Of a DNA stretch of 7,291 nt, positions 1-6,895 are shown piece after piece. The stretch is taken from assembly GCA_012032575.1 (NCBI GenBank), contig JAAUSP010000390.1, positions 1 through 7,291 of the forward strand. Reading direction: 5' to 3'. Source of the stretch: Anaerolineales bacterium. Its GTDB lineage: Bacteria; Chloroflexota; Anaerolineae; 4572-78; J111. Under the pieces are notes generated by a model. The model saw nothing but the letters and a program-made list of their open reading frames with translations, was not told the DNA's origin and did not search any database. Position numbers and translations under genes: made by a program. Positions within the stretch are counted from its first letter, which is position 1. Every line of letters starts with the position of its first letter.

Positions 1-66
1 CCCTCTCCCCCCAACCCCTCTCCCCTGCCAGGGAGAGGGGGAGTCGCGCCAGCGACGGGGAGAGGG
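1..66. repeat. GC-rich palindromic element, three-way-junction fold
   Basis: An outer stem pairs CCCTCTCCCC (1-10) with GGGGAGAGGG (57-66) perfectly. Nested inside are two further hairpins: CCCCTCTCCC (15-24) with GGGAGAGGGG (31-40), and GTCGC (43-47) with GCGAC (52-56) around a GCCA loop. Together they form a cloverleaf-like structure. A competing 9-bp pairing joins CGCCAGCGA (47-55) with TCGCTGGCG (73-81). The element starts at the window edge and may extend further left. It resembles the dispersed CCCTCTCCC/GGGAGAGGG palindromes seen in many bacterial intergenic regions; its family and copy number cannot be judged from one copy. Confidence 0.75.
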
Positions 67-112
67 TTTTCATCGCTGGCGGCGTGCTCTGGCTCGTGAA
101 CACCCCTTTGCT

Positions 113-161
113 AAAATAAAAACCCCCGGCGACCGGTCACTTCGTTACCGATAGTCGAGGG
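113..161 (-). terminator. Probable intrinsic terminator downstream of ribF
   Basis: On the minus strand, a GC-rich stem pairs positions 130-137 (CGACCGGT on the plus strand) with 147-150 and 154-157, with an ATA bulge at 151-153. It can extend through CCC (125-127) and GGG (159-161). It is followed in the direction of ribF transcription by TTTTTATTTT (122 down to 113). Placement about 75 nt beyond the ribF stop fits the end of the operon. The stem is bulged, so the call is probable rather than certain. Confidence 0.5.
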
Positions 162-183
162 CTGCGCGACCTCATATTATAAA

Positions 184-213
184 CGACTGCGGACGACTGA
201 CCGCTGACCGCCG
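184..213. repeat. Period-7 repeat, GACNNNN units
   Basis: Four consecutive 7-nt units begin with GAC: GACTGCG (185-191), GACGACT (192-198), GACCGCT (199-205) and GACCGCC (206-212). Within them CTGACCG occurs twice without mismatch (197-210). It lies between ribF and its probable terminator. It has the same period as the other short repeats of this window but a different word. Confidence 0.6.
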
Positions 214-227
214 TCTTTTCTGTAGTT

Positions 228-242
228 GTCTATGGTCTATCG
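228..242. repeat. Period-7 repeat spanning the ribF stop codon
   Basis: GTCTATG (228-234) is followed directly by GTCTATC (235-241) on the plus strand. On the minus strand this reads CGATAGACCATAGAC. The last sense codon of ribF (CGA) and its TAG stop are made of this repeat, so the repeat defines the exact C-terminus of the protein. Confidence 0.55.
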
Positions 243-1181
243 TTCGCCAGCTTCCACATTTAACAACATGCGTGCTTGCTCGGCATCGTGTCGGATTTGA
301 GCGACCAATTCGTCAATGCTGCTAAATTTTTTCTCCGGGCGCAGCCGCTCGACAAATTCCAGGGTGAGCCGCTGGCCGTAAAGGTCATGGTCGAAATCAA
401 AAATGTAAGTCTCGACGGTTCGCTCGGCGCTGTCAAAGCTGGGGCGAACCCCCACATTGGTGACACTGGCCCGACGCTGTGTTTCGCCGGGAAGCTGGAC
501 AAAGGTGGCATAAACGCCGTTGGCCGGCAAGAGCCGTTCGGCGGGCACGGCAAAGTTGGCCGTTGGAAAGCCGATGGTGTGTCCGCGCCGCGCCCCGTGG
601 ACAATTTCGCTGCTTAATGAGGGATAGCGCCCTAAAAATTCGGTGGCCCGGCACACGTCGCCGGCCAGCAATAAGTTTCGGACCTGGGTGCTGCTGACAA
701 TCTCGCCATCAATTAACAGAGGCGTAAATTCGTGGACGGTGTAATGCAAACCCTGGCCCAGGGCGCGTAACTTTTCCAGGCTGCCTTCCCGATTTTTCCC
801 CAGGGCAAAGTCGTGTCCGGCCCACAGTTCCACCATATTGAGCCGCTCGACCAGCAGGCGCATAAAATCGGCGGCGGTGGTTTGTGAAAATTCCAGGGTG
901 AAGGGGACTAAAATTAGGATGTCCAGCCCCAGTTTTTCAAATAAGGCAATCCGCTCGGCGGGAGTAGTCAGATAATCATTGTTGGGCAGGTGGGGCGCTA
1001 AAACCGTTTTGGGCCGGGGATGGAAGGCAATCACCGCCGCCTGCGCCCGGCGTGCGCTGGCCGATTGTTGAAGCTGTTGGATTAACGCCTGATGGCCGCG
1101 ATGTAAGCCATCAAAGGTCCCAATGGTCAACACCGCAGGGCCGCTCAGATGGGCCGCCGCAAAATCTCGAATAATCTGCAT
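237..1181 (-). CDS. ribF: Bifunctional riboflavin kinase / FAD synthetase
   Basis: RibF phosphorylates riboflavin to FMN and adenylates FMN to FAD in the cytosol. The 314-residue product has the usual family length. The N-terminal adenylyltransferase domain shows GTFDGLHRGH (21-30), HPRPKTVL (54-61), WAGHDFALGKNREG (120-133) and SSTQVR (163-168). The C-terminal flavokinase domain shows GFPTAN (204-209), NGVY (221-224), TNVGVRPSF (241-249) and ETYIFDFDHDLYG (257-269). The linker reads GRYPSLSSEIVHG where GRPYxxxGxVVHG is more usual, a minor variation. The ATG at 1181 is chosen because it places the first strand directly before GTFDG, as in relatives; a TTG at 1226 would overlap truB and add 15 residues. 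It begins 11 nt after the truB stop with only a weak Shine-Dalgarno, so coupled translation is likely. The frame is intact, unlike truB upstream. Confidence 0.96.
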   Translation of the reverse strand: MQIIRDFAAAHLSGPAVLTIGTFDGLHRGHQALIQQLQQSASARRAQAAVIAFHPRPKTVLAPHLPNNDYLTTPAERIALFEKLGLDILILVPFTLEFSQTTAADFMRLLVERLNMVELWAGHDFALGKNREGSLEKLRALGQGLHYTVHEFTPLLIDGEIVSSTQVRNLLLAGDVCRATEFLGRYPSLSSEIVHGARRGHTIGFPTANFAVPAERLLPANGVYATFVQLPGETQRRASVTNVGVRPSFDSAERTVETYIFDFDHDLYGQRLTLEFVERLRPEKKFSSIDELVAQIRHDAEQARMLLNVEAGER

Positions 1182-1192
1182 TAGTTTCTTCG

Positions 1193-2124
1193 CTACCTGA
1201 TTTGGAATACTTTCTTTGGCTGCCAAAGTTTAGCATCGGGTTCGGCCAATGTCAAAATTGCCAGAAAATCCCCGTCCGGAGTATAGGCCCGGATCAGATC
1301 GGGGGTATCGAGGGGCGACACGGTGACGAAAAGGTCTAGTTGAATCTGCTTGCCTTGCTGCACCCGCCCTGTGTCTTCAGCCGATAAACTTACTTGTGGC
1401 AGGTGCATAATGGCTTGATCCGCCGGCTGTAGATGCCTTTGCCAGCCTGAGCCATCCTCGGCGGCTTCCTGTTCCAGGGTTTCCAAAGGGATGGCCTCGG
1501 CCAGGGTCCAGGAACCGCTGGCGGTACGAGTCAACCCGGCCAAATGTGCGCCCGGCCCGGCGGCATGGCCCAGATCACGGGCCAGGGAGCGAATATAGGT
1601 TCCGGGCGAGCAGGTAATATCGAGGGTTAAATCCGGGGGCTGCCAGTCCACCCAGGTCAGCGCATAAAGCGTAACCTGGCGCGGCTCCACCTCAACCGTT
1701 TCTCCAGCTCTGGCTCGTTTGTAAAGCGGCTGACCGCCCTTTTGATGGCCGAAAAAGCGGCGGAGTCTGTTCGATCTGACCCAGAAAAGCAGGCAAGATT
1801 TGGCGCAATTGGGCTTCGTTTAAAGCAGAGGGATCATTTTCGGCGGTAATTTGGCCCTCGGCGTCAAGGGTATCGGTGGTAACACCAAAGCGGAAGACGG
1901 CCCGGTACTGCTTGCGGCTGGCCATTACGTATTCGATCAGCCGGGTGCTGGCCCAGGCAAACTAACAAAACGCCGGTCGCCATCGGATCGAGGGTACCGG
2001 CGTGGCCCACCCGCCGCTGCCCGGTCAGCTTGCGCACCCGGTTGACAACATCGTGAGAGGTTATACCTTTGGGTTTGTCAATATTCAGCAGGCCAGAGGG
2101 CGAGGGAACGGCAGTTTTCGTCAT
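1193..2124 (-). CDS. truB: tRNA pseudouridine-55 synthase, frameshifted as sequenced
   Basis: TruB isomerises U55 to pseudouridine in the T-loop of tRNAs. As written the gene is broken into frames that join into one 311-residue protein if missing bases are restored. Breaks lie near 1945-1951 (net two bases lost, or one gained, after the LLVCLGQ segment), at the run 1752-1756 (five bases, six expected) and near 1737-1743 (one base short in the run reading AAAAGGG on the minus strand). Across the joins the family motifs are in order: [17 protein letters not shown] (11-27), HAGTLDP with catalytic Asp46, [18 protein letters not shown] (74-91), PPLFSAIK (122-129), [15 protein letters not shown] (173-187). 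Start chosen: ATG at 2124, with no clear Shine-Dalgarno; an upstream GTG at 2172 would begin in a repeat. Sequencing error is more likely than true decay because every segment between breaks keeps coherent TruB sequence. Confidence 0.9.
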
Positions 2125-2139
2125 TGCGAAAAAGATAAG

Positions 2140-2187
2140 CGTGTTGCGTATTTTGTTAATTTTACGGAACACGCAACACGCAACACG
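2140..2187. repeat. Heptamer-repeat hairpin between rbfA and truB
   Basis: Three tandem 7-nt units on the plus strand, GGAACAC (2166-2172), GCAACAC (2173-2179) and GCAACAC (2180-2186), face an opposed arm CGTGTTGCGT (2140-2149). That arm pairs perfectly over 10 bp with either 2171-2180 or 2178-2187, giving two registers of the same hairpin with an AT-rich loop. A third fold pairs CGTGTT (2140-2145) with AACACG (2168-2173) and GTA (2148-2150) with TAC (2163-2165). The repeat starts 2 nt after the rbfA stop. It could act as an mRNA processing or stability element; no T-tract typical of a terminator follows. Confidence 0.7.
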
Positions 2188-2189
2188 TT

Positions 2190-2572
2190 TTACACTTCAT
2201 TCCCCGGCTTTGCTTCGGTTGCCTCATCTTCCTCTTCTTTGATTTCATCCAGCAGTGCTTCGATGTGCATGCCGTATTCCAAAGAGGTATCGAGCTTGAA
2301 GCTGAGTTCCGGGATGTAGCGCAGCGAGATAGATTGCCCTAACTGGCGGCGGAAATAACTGGCCCCGCTGGTTAAACCGGCCAGGGTATTTTTAACCTCA
2401 GCCTTATCTCCGAATACGCTCACATGAACCCGCGCCTGACGTAAATCGGGCTGACATCAACCCCGGTAACGGTGATAAAACCCAGGCGCGGATCTTTGGT
2501 TTCGTACTGAATAATTCGACTGATTTCCTGATGCAGCAGTTCACCTACCTGCCGCTGGCGTCGGCTGGCCAT
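2190..2572 (-). CDS. rbfA: 30S ribosome-binding factor A, frameshifted as sequenced
   Basis: RbfA binds the 30S subunit near the 5' end of 16S rRNA and assists late maturation and cold adaptation. The ATG at 2572 opens a frame reading [17 protein letters not shown] and then [16 protein letters not shown] before running off frame. Restoring one C in the run at 2448-2450 (CCC to CCCC on the minus strand) joins it to [15 protein letters not shown] and on to the TAA at 2190-2192. The repaired protein has 127 residues, a normal length. It carries the KH-like core (about 1-110), the C-terminal [18 protein letters not shown] segment (75-92), then an acidic tail. The start lies 2 nt after the infB stop (TAACTATG), indicating translational coupling; a possible AAGGA lies 15 nt upstream. 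Confidence 0.92.
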
Positions 2573-2574
2573 AG

Positions 2575-4401
2575 TTAATTGATACGTTCCTTGATAAAGG
2601 CTTCGATGATGTCGCCTTCGCGGAAATCATCAAAGCCGTCAACCCCAATGCCGCACTCAAAGCCGGTGGCCACCTCGCGGGCGTCTTCAGTGAAGCGTCT
2701 CAGGGATGACAATTTGCTTTCGTGCAGGACTTTACTTTGACGCATGACTCGGGCCAGGGCGTTGCGGGTAATGTGCCCCTCGACGACGTAAGAGCCGGCA
2801 ATATTGCCCCGTTTGGGTATCTTAAAAACCGCCCGAACTTCCGCCCGGCCAATCGTTTTATCACCGTAGACAGGTTCCAGCAGACCTTTCAGCGCTTTAT
2901 CCACATCGTCAATCAATTTGTAGATAACATCATACTGGCGAATATCTACCCCGGCAGTCTCGGCAGATCGCTGCGCGCCCGGATCTACGGTCACATTAAA
3001 GCCAAGTACAATAGCCCCCGAAGCGATGGCCAGATTCACATCAGATTCGGTGATGTTGCCGGTTCCTTCCAGTAATATTTTTATTTTTAATTTAGCGTAG
3101 GTCAGTTCTTTCAGCGAGTTAACAATAGGCTCCACCGAACCCTGGACATCCGCTTTGAGGATGAGATTTAAGGTCTGATCGCCATTTTCCTGGGTTTTGT
3201 TAAAGAAATCTTCCAGCGAAATCGGCCGGGTTGTGGCAACTTGGGCCCCTCTGACCGATTTGGCCCGGCGTTCCTCGACCATCGTCCGGGCCAGCCGTTC
3301 GTTCTCGACCACTTCAAAAAATTCACCCGCTTCCGGTACTTCGGACAGGCCCAAAATGGAGGCGGGCACCGAAGGACCGGCCTGCTTGATGCGCTTGCCT
3401 TTATCGTTAAACATGGCCCGGATGCGCGAATACTGGGTCCCAATCACAATGATGTCGCTCACATTGAGTGTACCATTTTGCACCAGTAGCGTGGCCGAAA
3501 CCCCACTGCGTTTGTCCACCTGCCCTTCGATGACAACGCCCTGCCCCAGCCGATTGGGATTGGCTTTGAGGTTGGCAACATCTGTGACCAGCAGAATGTT
3601 TTCCAGCAGTTCGTCAATGCCCCGGTTTTCTTTGGCCGAAACGGGGACACAAATAACGTCGCCGCCCCACTCTTCCACCACCAGGCCCACATCAGCCAGA
3701 CCCTGTTTGACCCGGTCGGGGTTGGCGTTGGCCTTATCAATTTTATTCAGGGCCACGATAATCGGCACCTGGGCCGCGCGGGCATGCTCTACGGCCTCGC
3801 GGGTTTGGGGCATCACCCCATCATCGGCGGCCACTACCAGGATGGCCAGATCGGTGGCCTGTGCCCCGCGTGCCCGCATGGCCGTAAAGGCGGCGTGGCC
3901 GGGCGTATCCAGAAAGGTAATGGGGCGGTCATCCAGAAATACCTGATAAGCGCCGATATGCTGAGTTATCCCGCCGGCCTCGCCTTTAACAACGTGGGTC
4001 TTTCTGATAGAATCCAGCAGAGTGGTTTTGCCGTGGTCCACGTGCCCCAGCACAGTGACCACCGGCGGGCGTGATTTCAGTTTGGATGGATCTTCGCTGG
4101 CAATGATGCGGCGATGCAAAGGCAGGTTTTTATCTTCTTTAACGGGTTCGGGTTCCGGCGCTTTGATCGCTGATACTTCAAAGCCCATGCCCTCGCCGAT
4201 AATGGAAACGGTATCGAAATCAATTTGCTGATTAATATTGGCCATCATCCCGTTATTCATCAATTCTTTGATGATTTCGATGGGGCTGACCGACATTAAT
4301 TTAGCCAGGTCTCTGACTGTAATAACCTGCGGCACTTCAATGGATTTACCATTGGCCGCAGGGGCGTCTTTTGGTTTGGTTTTTTGTACGCTAACTGCCA
4401 T
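2575..4401 (-). CDS. infB: Translation initiation factor IF-2
   Basis: IF2 is the GTPase that delivers initiator fMet-tRNA to the 30S subunit and promotes 50S joining. The 608-residue product begins with an IF2N-type segment (about 23-75, [18 protein letters not shown] and onward). The G domain shows G1 GHVDHGKT (119-126), G2 GGITQHIG (143-150), G3 DTPGH (165-169), G4 NKID (219-222) and G5 SAK (255-257). Domains II, III (from about [15 protein letters not shown]) and the C-terminal tRNA-binding domain ([16 protein letters not shown] near the end) follow. The protein is much shorter than enterobacterial IF2 because it lacks the long variable N-terminal region. The ATG at 4401 sits 6 nt from GAGGTG; the GTG at 4410 overlaps that Shine-Dalgarno and is rejected. 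The frame is intact. Confidence 0.98.
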   Translation of the reverse strand: MAVSVQKTKPKDAPAANGKSIEVPQVITVRDLAKLMSVSPIEIIKELMNNGMMANINQQIDFDTVSIIGEGMGFEVSAIKAPEPEPVKEDKNLPLHRRIIASEDPSKLKSRPPVVTVLGHVDHGKTTLLDSIRKTHVVKGEAGGITQHIGAYQVFLDDRPITFLDTPGHAAFTAMRARGAQATDLAILVVAADDGVMPQTREAVEHARAAQVPIIVALNKIDKANANPDRVKQGLADVGLVVEEWGGDVICVPVSAKENRGIDELLENILLVTDVANLKANPNRLGQGVVIEGQVDKRSGVSATLLVQNGTLNVSDIIVIGTQYSRIRAMFNDKGKRIKQAGPSVPASILGLSEVPEAGEFFEVVENERLARTMVEERRAKSVRGAQVATTRPISLEDFFNKTQENGDQTLNLILKADVQGSVEPIVNSLKELTYAKLKIKILLEGTGNITESDVNLAIASGAIVLGFNVTVDPGAQRSAETAGVDIRQYDVIYKLIDDVDKALKGLLEPVYGDKTIGRAEVRAVFKIPKRGNIAGSYVVEGHITRNALARVMRQSKVLHESKLSSLRRFTEDAREVATGFECGIGVDGFDDFREGDIIEAFIKERIN

Positions 4402-4407
4402 ATCAAT

Positions 4408-4413
4408 CACCTC
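4408..4413 (-). promoter_or_regulatory. infB ribosome binding site
   Basis: GAGGTG on the minus strand, inside AAGAGGTGAT, is an excellent match to the anti-Shine-Dalgarno of 16S rRNA. It sits 6 nt before the ATG at 4401. It decides the start, because the in-frame GTG at 4410-4408 is itself part of the site. Confidence 0.85.
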
Positions 4414-4699
4414 TTCTTAAAATGTGCAAACAAAACAGCGTCTTGTTTGCCGATTTTACCAGGCAATAACCTATGAGCACACGCTATCGTCACTCATACG
4501 ATCGTTGCCGGTAAAGTGTCTCGAAACAGACTATTTTTAGGATAAAACTACTTTTGAGGTGACAAAGCACAGATAAGGCCGGGGAGAGTAGGCTTCAGAG
4601 GAAAAAGGGGAATTTAATAGGCAATTAAGTTCTCATAAAGCCTCGCTCTACACGTTTTTCAACCACGTGTTCACAGCTCATATTCCTTTATCAACCTCA

Positions 4700-4713
4700 A
4701 ACCGCCTTGGCGG
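4700..4713. terminator. Hairpin downstream of ylxR, weak terminator candidate
   Basis: ACCGC (4700-4704) pairs with GCGGT (4709-4713) around a CTTG loop, a stable small hairpin of the kind seen in intrinsic terminators. On the minus strand only TTT follows it and on the plus strand CTTTATTT follows, so the U-tract is poor in both directions. It lies about 54 nt beyond the repaired ylxR stop and could cause partial termination or RNA processing before infB. Confidence 0.3.
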
Positions 4714-4766
4714 TCTTTATTTGGGTGCGTCATCCTTCCTTTAGGATATGCCCTGAACATAAAACT

Positions 4767-5053
4767 TTACGCTTTTGAAAGTTCTGTCTGTAATTTAACT
4801 TGCAGGTCGGTCAGCTCTGCTGGAGTGACGGTTGTTTTAAGAGCCTGGGCCAGACGTTTGCTTTTGTAAACTTTTTTTCCCAACAACCTGTTTGCCGGCA
4901 AAGATAGGCTCCCCGCCCATTGGCTTTGCCGGTCGGATCAATCATCAATTGGCCGGCCGGGGTGCGGACCACGCGAATCAGGTCGCGTTTATCTTTTACT
5001 TCGCGGCAGATAATACAGGTCCGCTGGGGCTTGTGTTTAGGTCGAAGCATCAT
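4767..5053 (-). CDS. ylxR: YlxR (DUF448) RNA-binding protein, frameshifted near its end
   Basis: YlxR is a small basic nucleic-acid-binding protein of the nusA-infB operon; in Bacillus it has been reported to act on RNase P (RnpM). The first 60 residues are typical: RTCIICREVKDKRDLIRVVR (11-30), DPTGKANGRGAYLC (39-52). The uninterrupted frame then drifts and stops at 4811. Adding one base to the seven-base run at 4872-4878 restores a normal YlxR end, KVYKSKRLAQALK (61-73), and carries the protein to a TAA at 4767-4769, giving 95 residues, the usual family length. The ATG at 5053 overlaps the nusA stop by 4 nt (ATGA), so translation is coupled to nusA. If the base loss were real, the product would be an 80-residue protein with an altered C-terminus. 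Confidence 0.9.
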
Positions 5054-6792
5054 TCATCTTCTTCAAAGTCAAGCCAGCCACCCCGGCGGCTGGGCTTGCG
5101 GCGGCGCTCGGCTACTACCTCGCCCAGGTTTTCATCAAAGACGAGGCGGCGCTTTTTATCGCGAGCTTTCTTTTTATCGCGCTCTTTCTCCGGGTCGCTA
5201 TCATCCGTTTCCTCTTCGCTCCACTCACCGGCTACCGGCTCAGGTGTGGGGGGTTCAGGTTGGGGCGACACCGGCACGGTCTCAGTCTCGACCCCCGGTT
5301 CCTTGATTTCCGGTTCTACTCCAGGCGCAGCCACTGCTTCCGGCTGAACTTCAACCTCCGCGGCTGCCTCTGTTTCCAGAGCCTCCGCTTCAACTGCCGG
5401 TTCAACCTCTGCGACAGCCTCGACGGGAGCTTCTTCTACCGGAGCGACCAAAGGCGACTGGCCGGTTAAGATAGCCTCAGCCTCAGCCAGAATATCTCTG
5501 GTTTTGGCGGCTTGTTTGGCGGCCTCGGCCTCGGCTGCTTGGCGGGCTTTCGATTCACGCCGAATGGCCATCTCGGCCAGGTTAACTGACTCAATGGCTT
5601 GACTCAAAACATTCAATTCGGCGTCGGAATACTCAACTGGCTCTTTCTCTTTGAGAATTATGGAGGCCATATTGAAAATTTCAACTTTGCCGGCCAGCCG
5701 CTCCCGCAGCGCCTTGTCTTCTCTGAGTCTTTCGATGGTTTCGCCAATGGCTTCACTGGCGCTTTTAATATCAATGCGCCAGCCGGTCAGCTTGGCGGCC
5801 AGCCGGGCGTTTTGACCTTCTTTGCCAATGGCCAGGGAAAGCTGCTTGTCCGGCACCACCACCACAGCCGTTTTGCCCTTTTCGTCGCTAAGCATCACGT
5901 TCATTACCCGCGCCGGACTGAGCGCGTTGGCGATAAAGAAAGACAGGTCAGGATTCCACTGCACTACATCAATTTTTTCACCGTTCAGCTCGTTGACAAT
6001 GCTCTGGATACGAGTCCCGCGCATACCCACGCAGGAACCTACGGGGTCAACCCCTTCCTGTAAAGCCGCTACCGCCACTTTAGAGCGATAACCGGCCTCG
6101 CGGGCGATAGATTTGATTTCGACTGTGCCGTTGTAGATTTCCGGTACTTCGACTTCCAGCAGGCGGCGCAGCATATTGCGGTGGGTGCGCGAGACAATAA
6201 TCTGCGGTCCCCGGCTGGCTTTGGCCACCGAGGCGACATAGGCCCGCAAGCGTTGGCCTTCGCTGTAGCGTTCCGTTGGAATCTGCTCGCTGCGGGGCAG
6301 GAAGGCTTCCACTTTCCCCAATGATAGTGTCACTTGATGGGGATCAATTTTGTGGACCGTACCGTTAACAATCTCGCCTTCACGCTCGGCGTAGGTATTG
6401 TAAAGGGCATCCCGCTCTGCTTCACGAATACGCTGTAAAATTACCTGTTTGGCTGTTTGTGCGGCAATCCGGCCAAAATCATCGTCAGGGGTGCTGTCAA
6501 TAGAAATCAACTCACCCACTTTGAGGCGGGGGTTGATGGCTTTGGCTTGTTCAAGCGAAACTTCATTTCGCTCATCCTGCACCGCTTCAACCACCATTTT
6601 TTCGGTGAAGACGGAAACTTTGCCGGTTTTCGGCTCTATTTGAGCTGTGATTGAGTGATTGCCGCTGTAGTTACGCTTGTAGGCGGAGATTAGAGCCACC
6701 TCAACCGCTTCCAGTACAATATCAATCGGTAACTGCCGCTCATGGCACACCTGATTTACGGCAACCATAAGCTCTTTGAAATCTTTCTTCAC
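5050..6792 (-). CDS. nusA: Transcription termination/antitermination protein NusA
   Basis: NusA binds RNA polymerase and nascent RNA and modulates pausing, intrinsic termination and antitermination. The 580-residue product shows the N-terminal polymerase-binding domain (1 to about 125), an S1 domain (about 137-203), KH1 with VGMRG (255-259) and KH2 with [12 protein letters not shown] (322-333). After residue 345 comes a long tail unlike the acidic repeats of E. coli: an Ala/Glu/Lys-rich probable helix (about 410-442), an acidic Pro/Val/Ala low-complexity stretch (about 450-535), then a basic patch [20 protein letters not shown] (541-560) and [10 protein letters not shown]. The start is a GTG at 6792, 11 nt after AGGAGG; the next in-frame ATG (codon 9) would clip the first helix. 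A strong promoter and a leader terminator precede it. No rimP is visible immediately upstream, though that gene often comes before nusA. Confidence 0.97.
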   Translation of the reverse strand: MKKDFKELMVAVNQVCHERQLPIDIVLEAVEVALISAYKRNYSGNHSITAQIEPKTGKVSVFTEKMVVEAVQDERNEVSLEQAKAINPRLKVGELISIDSTPDDDFGRIAAQTAKQVILQRIREAERDALYNTYAEREGEIVNGTVHKIDPHQVTLSLGKVEAFLPRSEQIPTERYSEGQRLRAYVASVAKASRGPQIIVSRTHRNMLRRLLEVEVPEIYNGTVEIKSIAREAGYRSKVAVAALQEGVDPVGSCVGMRGTRIQSIVNELNGEKIDVVQWNPDLSFFIANALSPARVMNVMLSDEKGKTAVVVVPDKQLSLAIGKEGQNARLAAKLTGWRIDIKSASEAIGETIERLREDKALRERLAGKVEIFNMASIILKEKEPVEYSDAELNVLSQAIESVNLAEMAIRRESKARQAAEAEAAKQAAKTRDILAEAEAILTGQSPLVAPVEEAPVEAVAEVEPAVEAEALETEAAAEVEVQPEAVAAPGVEPEIKEPGVETETVPVSPQPEPPTPEPVAGEWSEEETDDSDPEKERDKKKARDKKRRLVFDENLGEVVAERRRKPSRRGGWLDFEEDE

Positions 6793-6803
6793 TGGTACTT
6801 GAG

Positions 6804-6809
6804 CCTCCT
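6804..6809 (-). promoter_or_regulatory. nusA ribosome binding site
   Basis: A perfect AGGAGG lies 11 nt before the GTG start, slightly more than the optimum. Its first AGG can pair with the nearby CCT in CCTGAGTCAGG (leader, minus strand), so modest occlusion by a small hairpin is possible. Confidence 0.7.
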
Positions 6810-6837
6810 GACTCAGGCAGGTAATATTTACAACATA

Positions 6838-6864
6838 AAGAAAAAGTGGGGAGTCCCCACTTTT
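6838..6864 (-). terminator. Intrinsic terminator in the nusA leader (attenuator candidate)
   Basis: On the minus strand AAAAGTGGGG (6864-6855) pairs with CCCCACTTTT (6851-6842) around a 3-nt ACT loop, giving 10 perfect pairs whose GC core is 6 bp. The run TTTTTCTTT follows directly (6845-6837). It lies downstream of the promoter at 6896-6924 and about 45 nt upstream of the nusA start, so a transcript from that promoter must pass it to reach nusA. The symmetric stem also gives a plus-strand hairpin, but no plus-strand gene needs one. Confidence 0.8.
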
Positions 6865-6895
6865 CTGGTCACAACTTTTCCCTTAGACGGTGGGG

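Larger units (their letters stand above)
4402..4766. other. Gene-free interval between ylxR and infB
   Basis: These 365 nt hold no recognisable gene; the small L7Ae-family gene ylxQ, common at this place in other genomes, is not seen. Structures present: an 8-bp hairpin GCAAACAA (4426-4433) with TTGTTTGC (4443-4450) just upstream of the infB ribosome binding site; ACACGT (4650-4655) with ACGTGT (4665-4670); and the hairpin at 4700-4713. A weak extended -10 candidate TGGTAAAAT lies at 4461-4453 on the minus strand without a good -35. Two minus-strand mini-frames of 20 and 18 codons begin near 4732 and 4682, each behind a purine-rich stretch; nothing supports them as real genes. The region could hold an internal infB promoter or a leader RNA. 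Confidence 0.5.

Noticed and set aside
152..181. TATTAT / TATAAT-like words near 175-181 as a promoter on either strand
   Set aside because: No adequate -35 at the right distance and no gene downstream: the plus strand would run antisense into ribF, and the minus strand lies beyond the operon end.
1..243. A CRISPR array suggested by repeated words at the left end
   Set aside because: The units are 7-10 nt, adjacent or inverted, with no constant-length spacers between long direct repeats.
2125..2172. A GTG at 2172 as the truB start, adding 16 residues
   Set aside because: The extra residues are encoded by the repeat hairpin and are not TruB-like; the ATG at 2124 gives a normal N-terminus before [10 protein letters not shown].
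3197..3946. A 249-codon open frame on the plus strand opposite infB
   Set aside because: It is antisense to the conserved IF2 G domain and domain II, has a composition dictated by infB codons (runs of Ser/Arg/Thr) and has no family signature or ribosome binding site.
4402..4766. A tRNA or a remnant of ylxQ in the ylxR-infB interval
   Set aside because: No T-loop (GGTTCGAATCC-like) or cloverleaf pairing was found, and no L7Ae-like peptide could be read in any minus-strand frame.
4892..5347. Plus-strand open frames of 151 and 128 codons opposite ylxR and the nusA tail
   Set aside because: They mirror the low-complexity nusA tail (Ser-rich, Gly-rich) and are shadows of real minus-strand genes.
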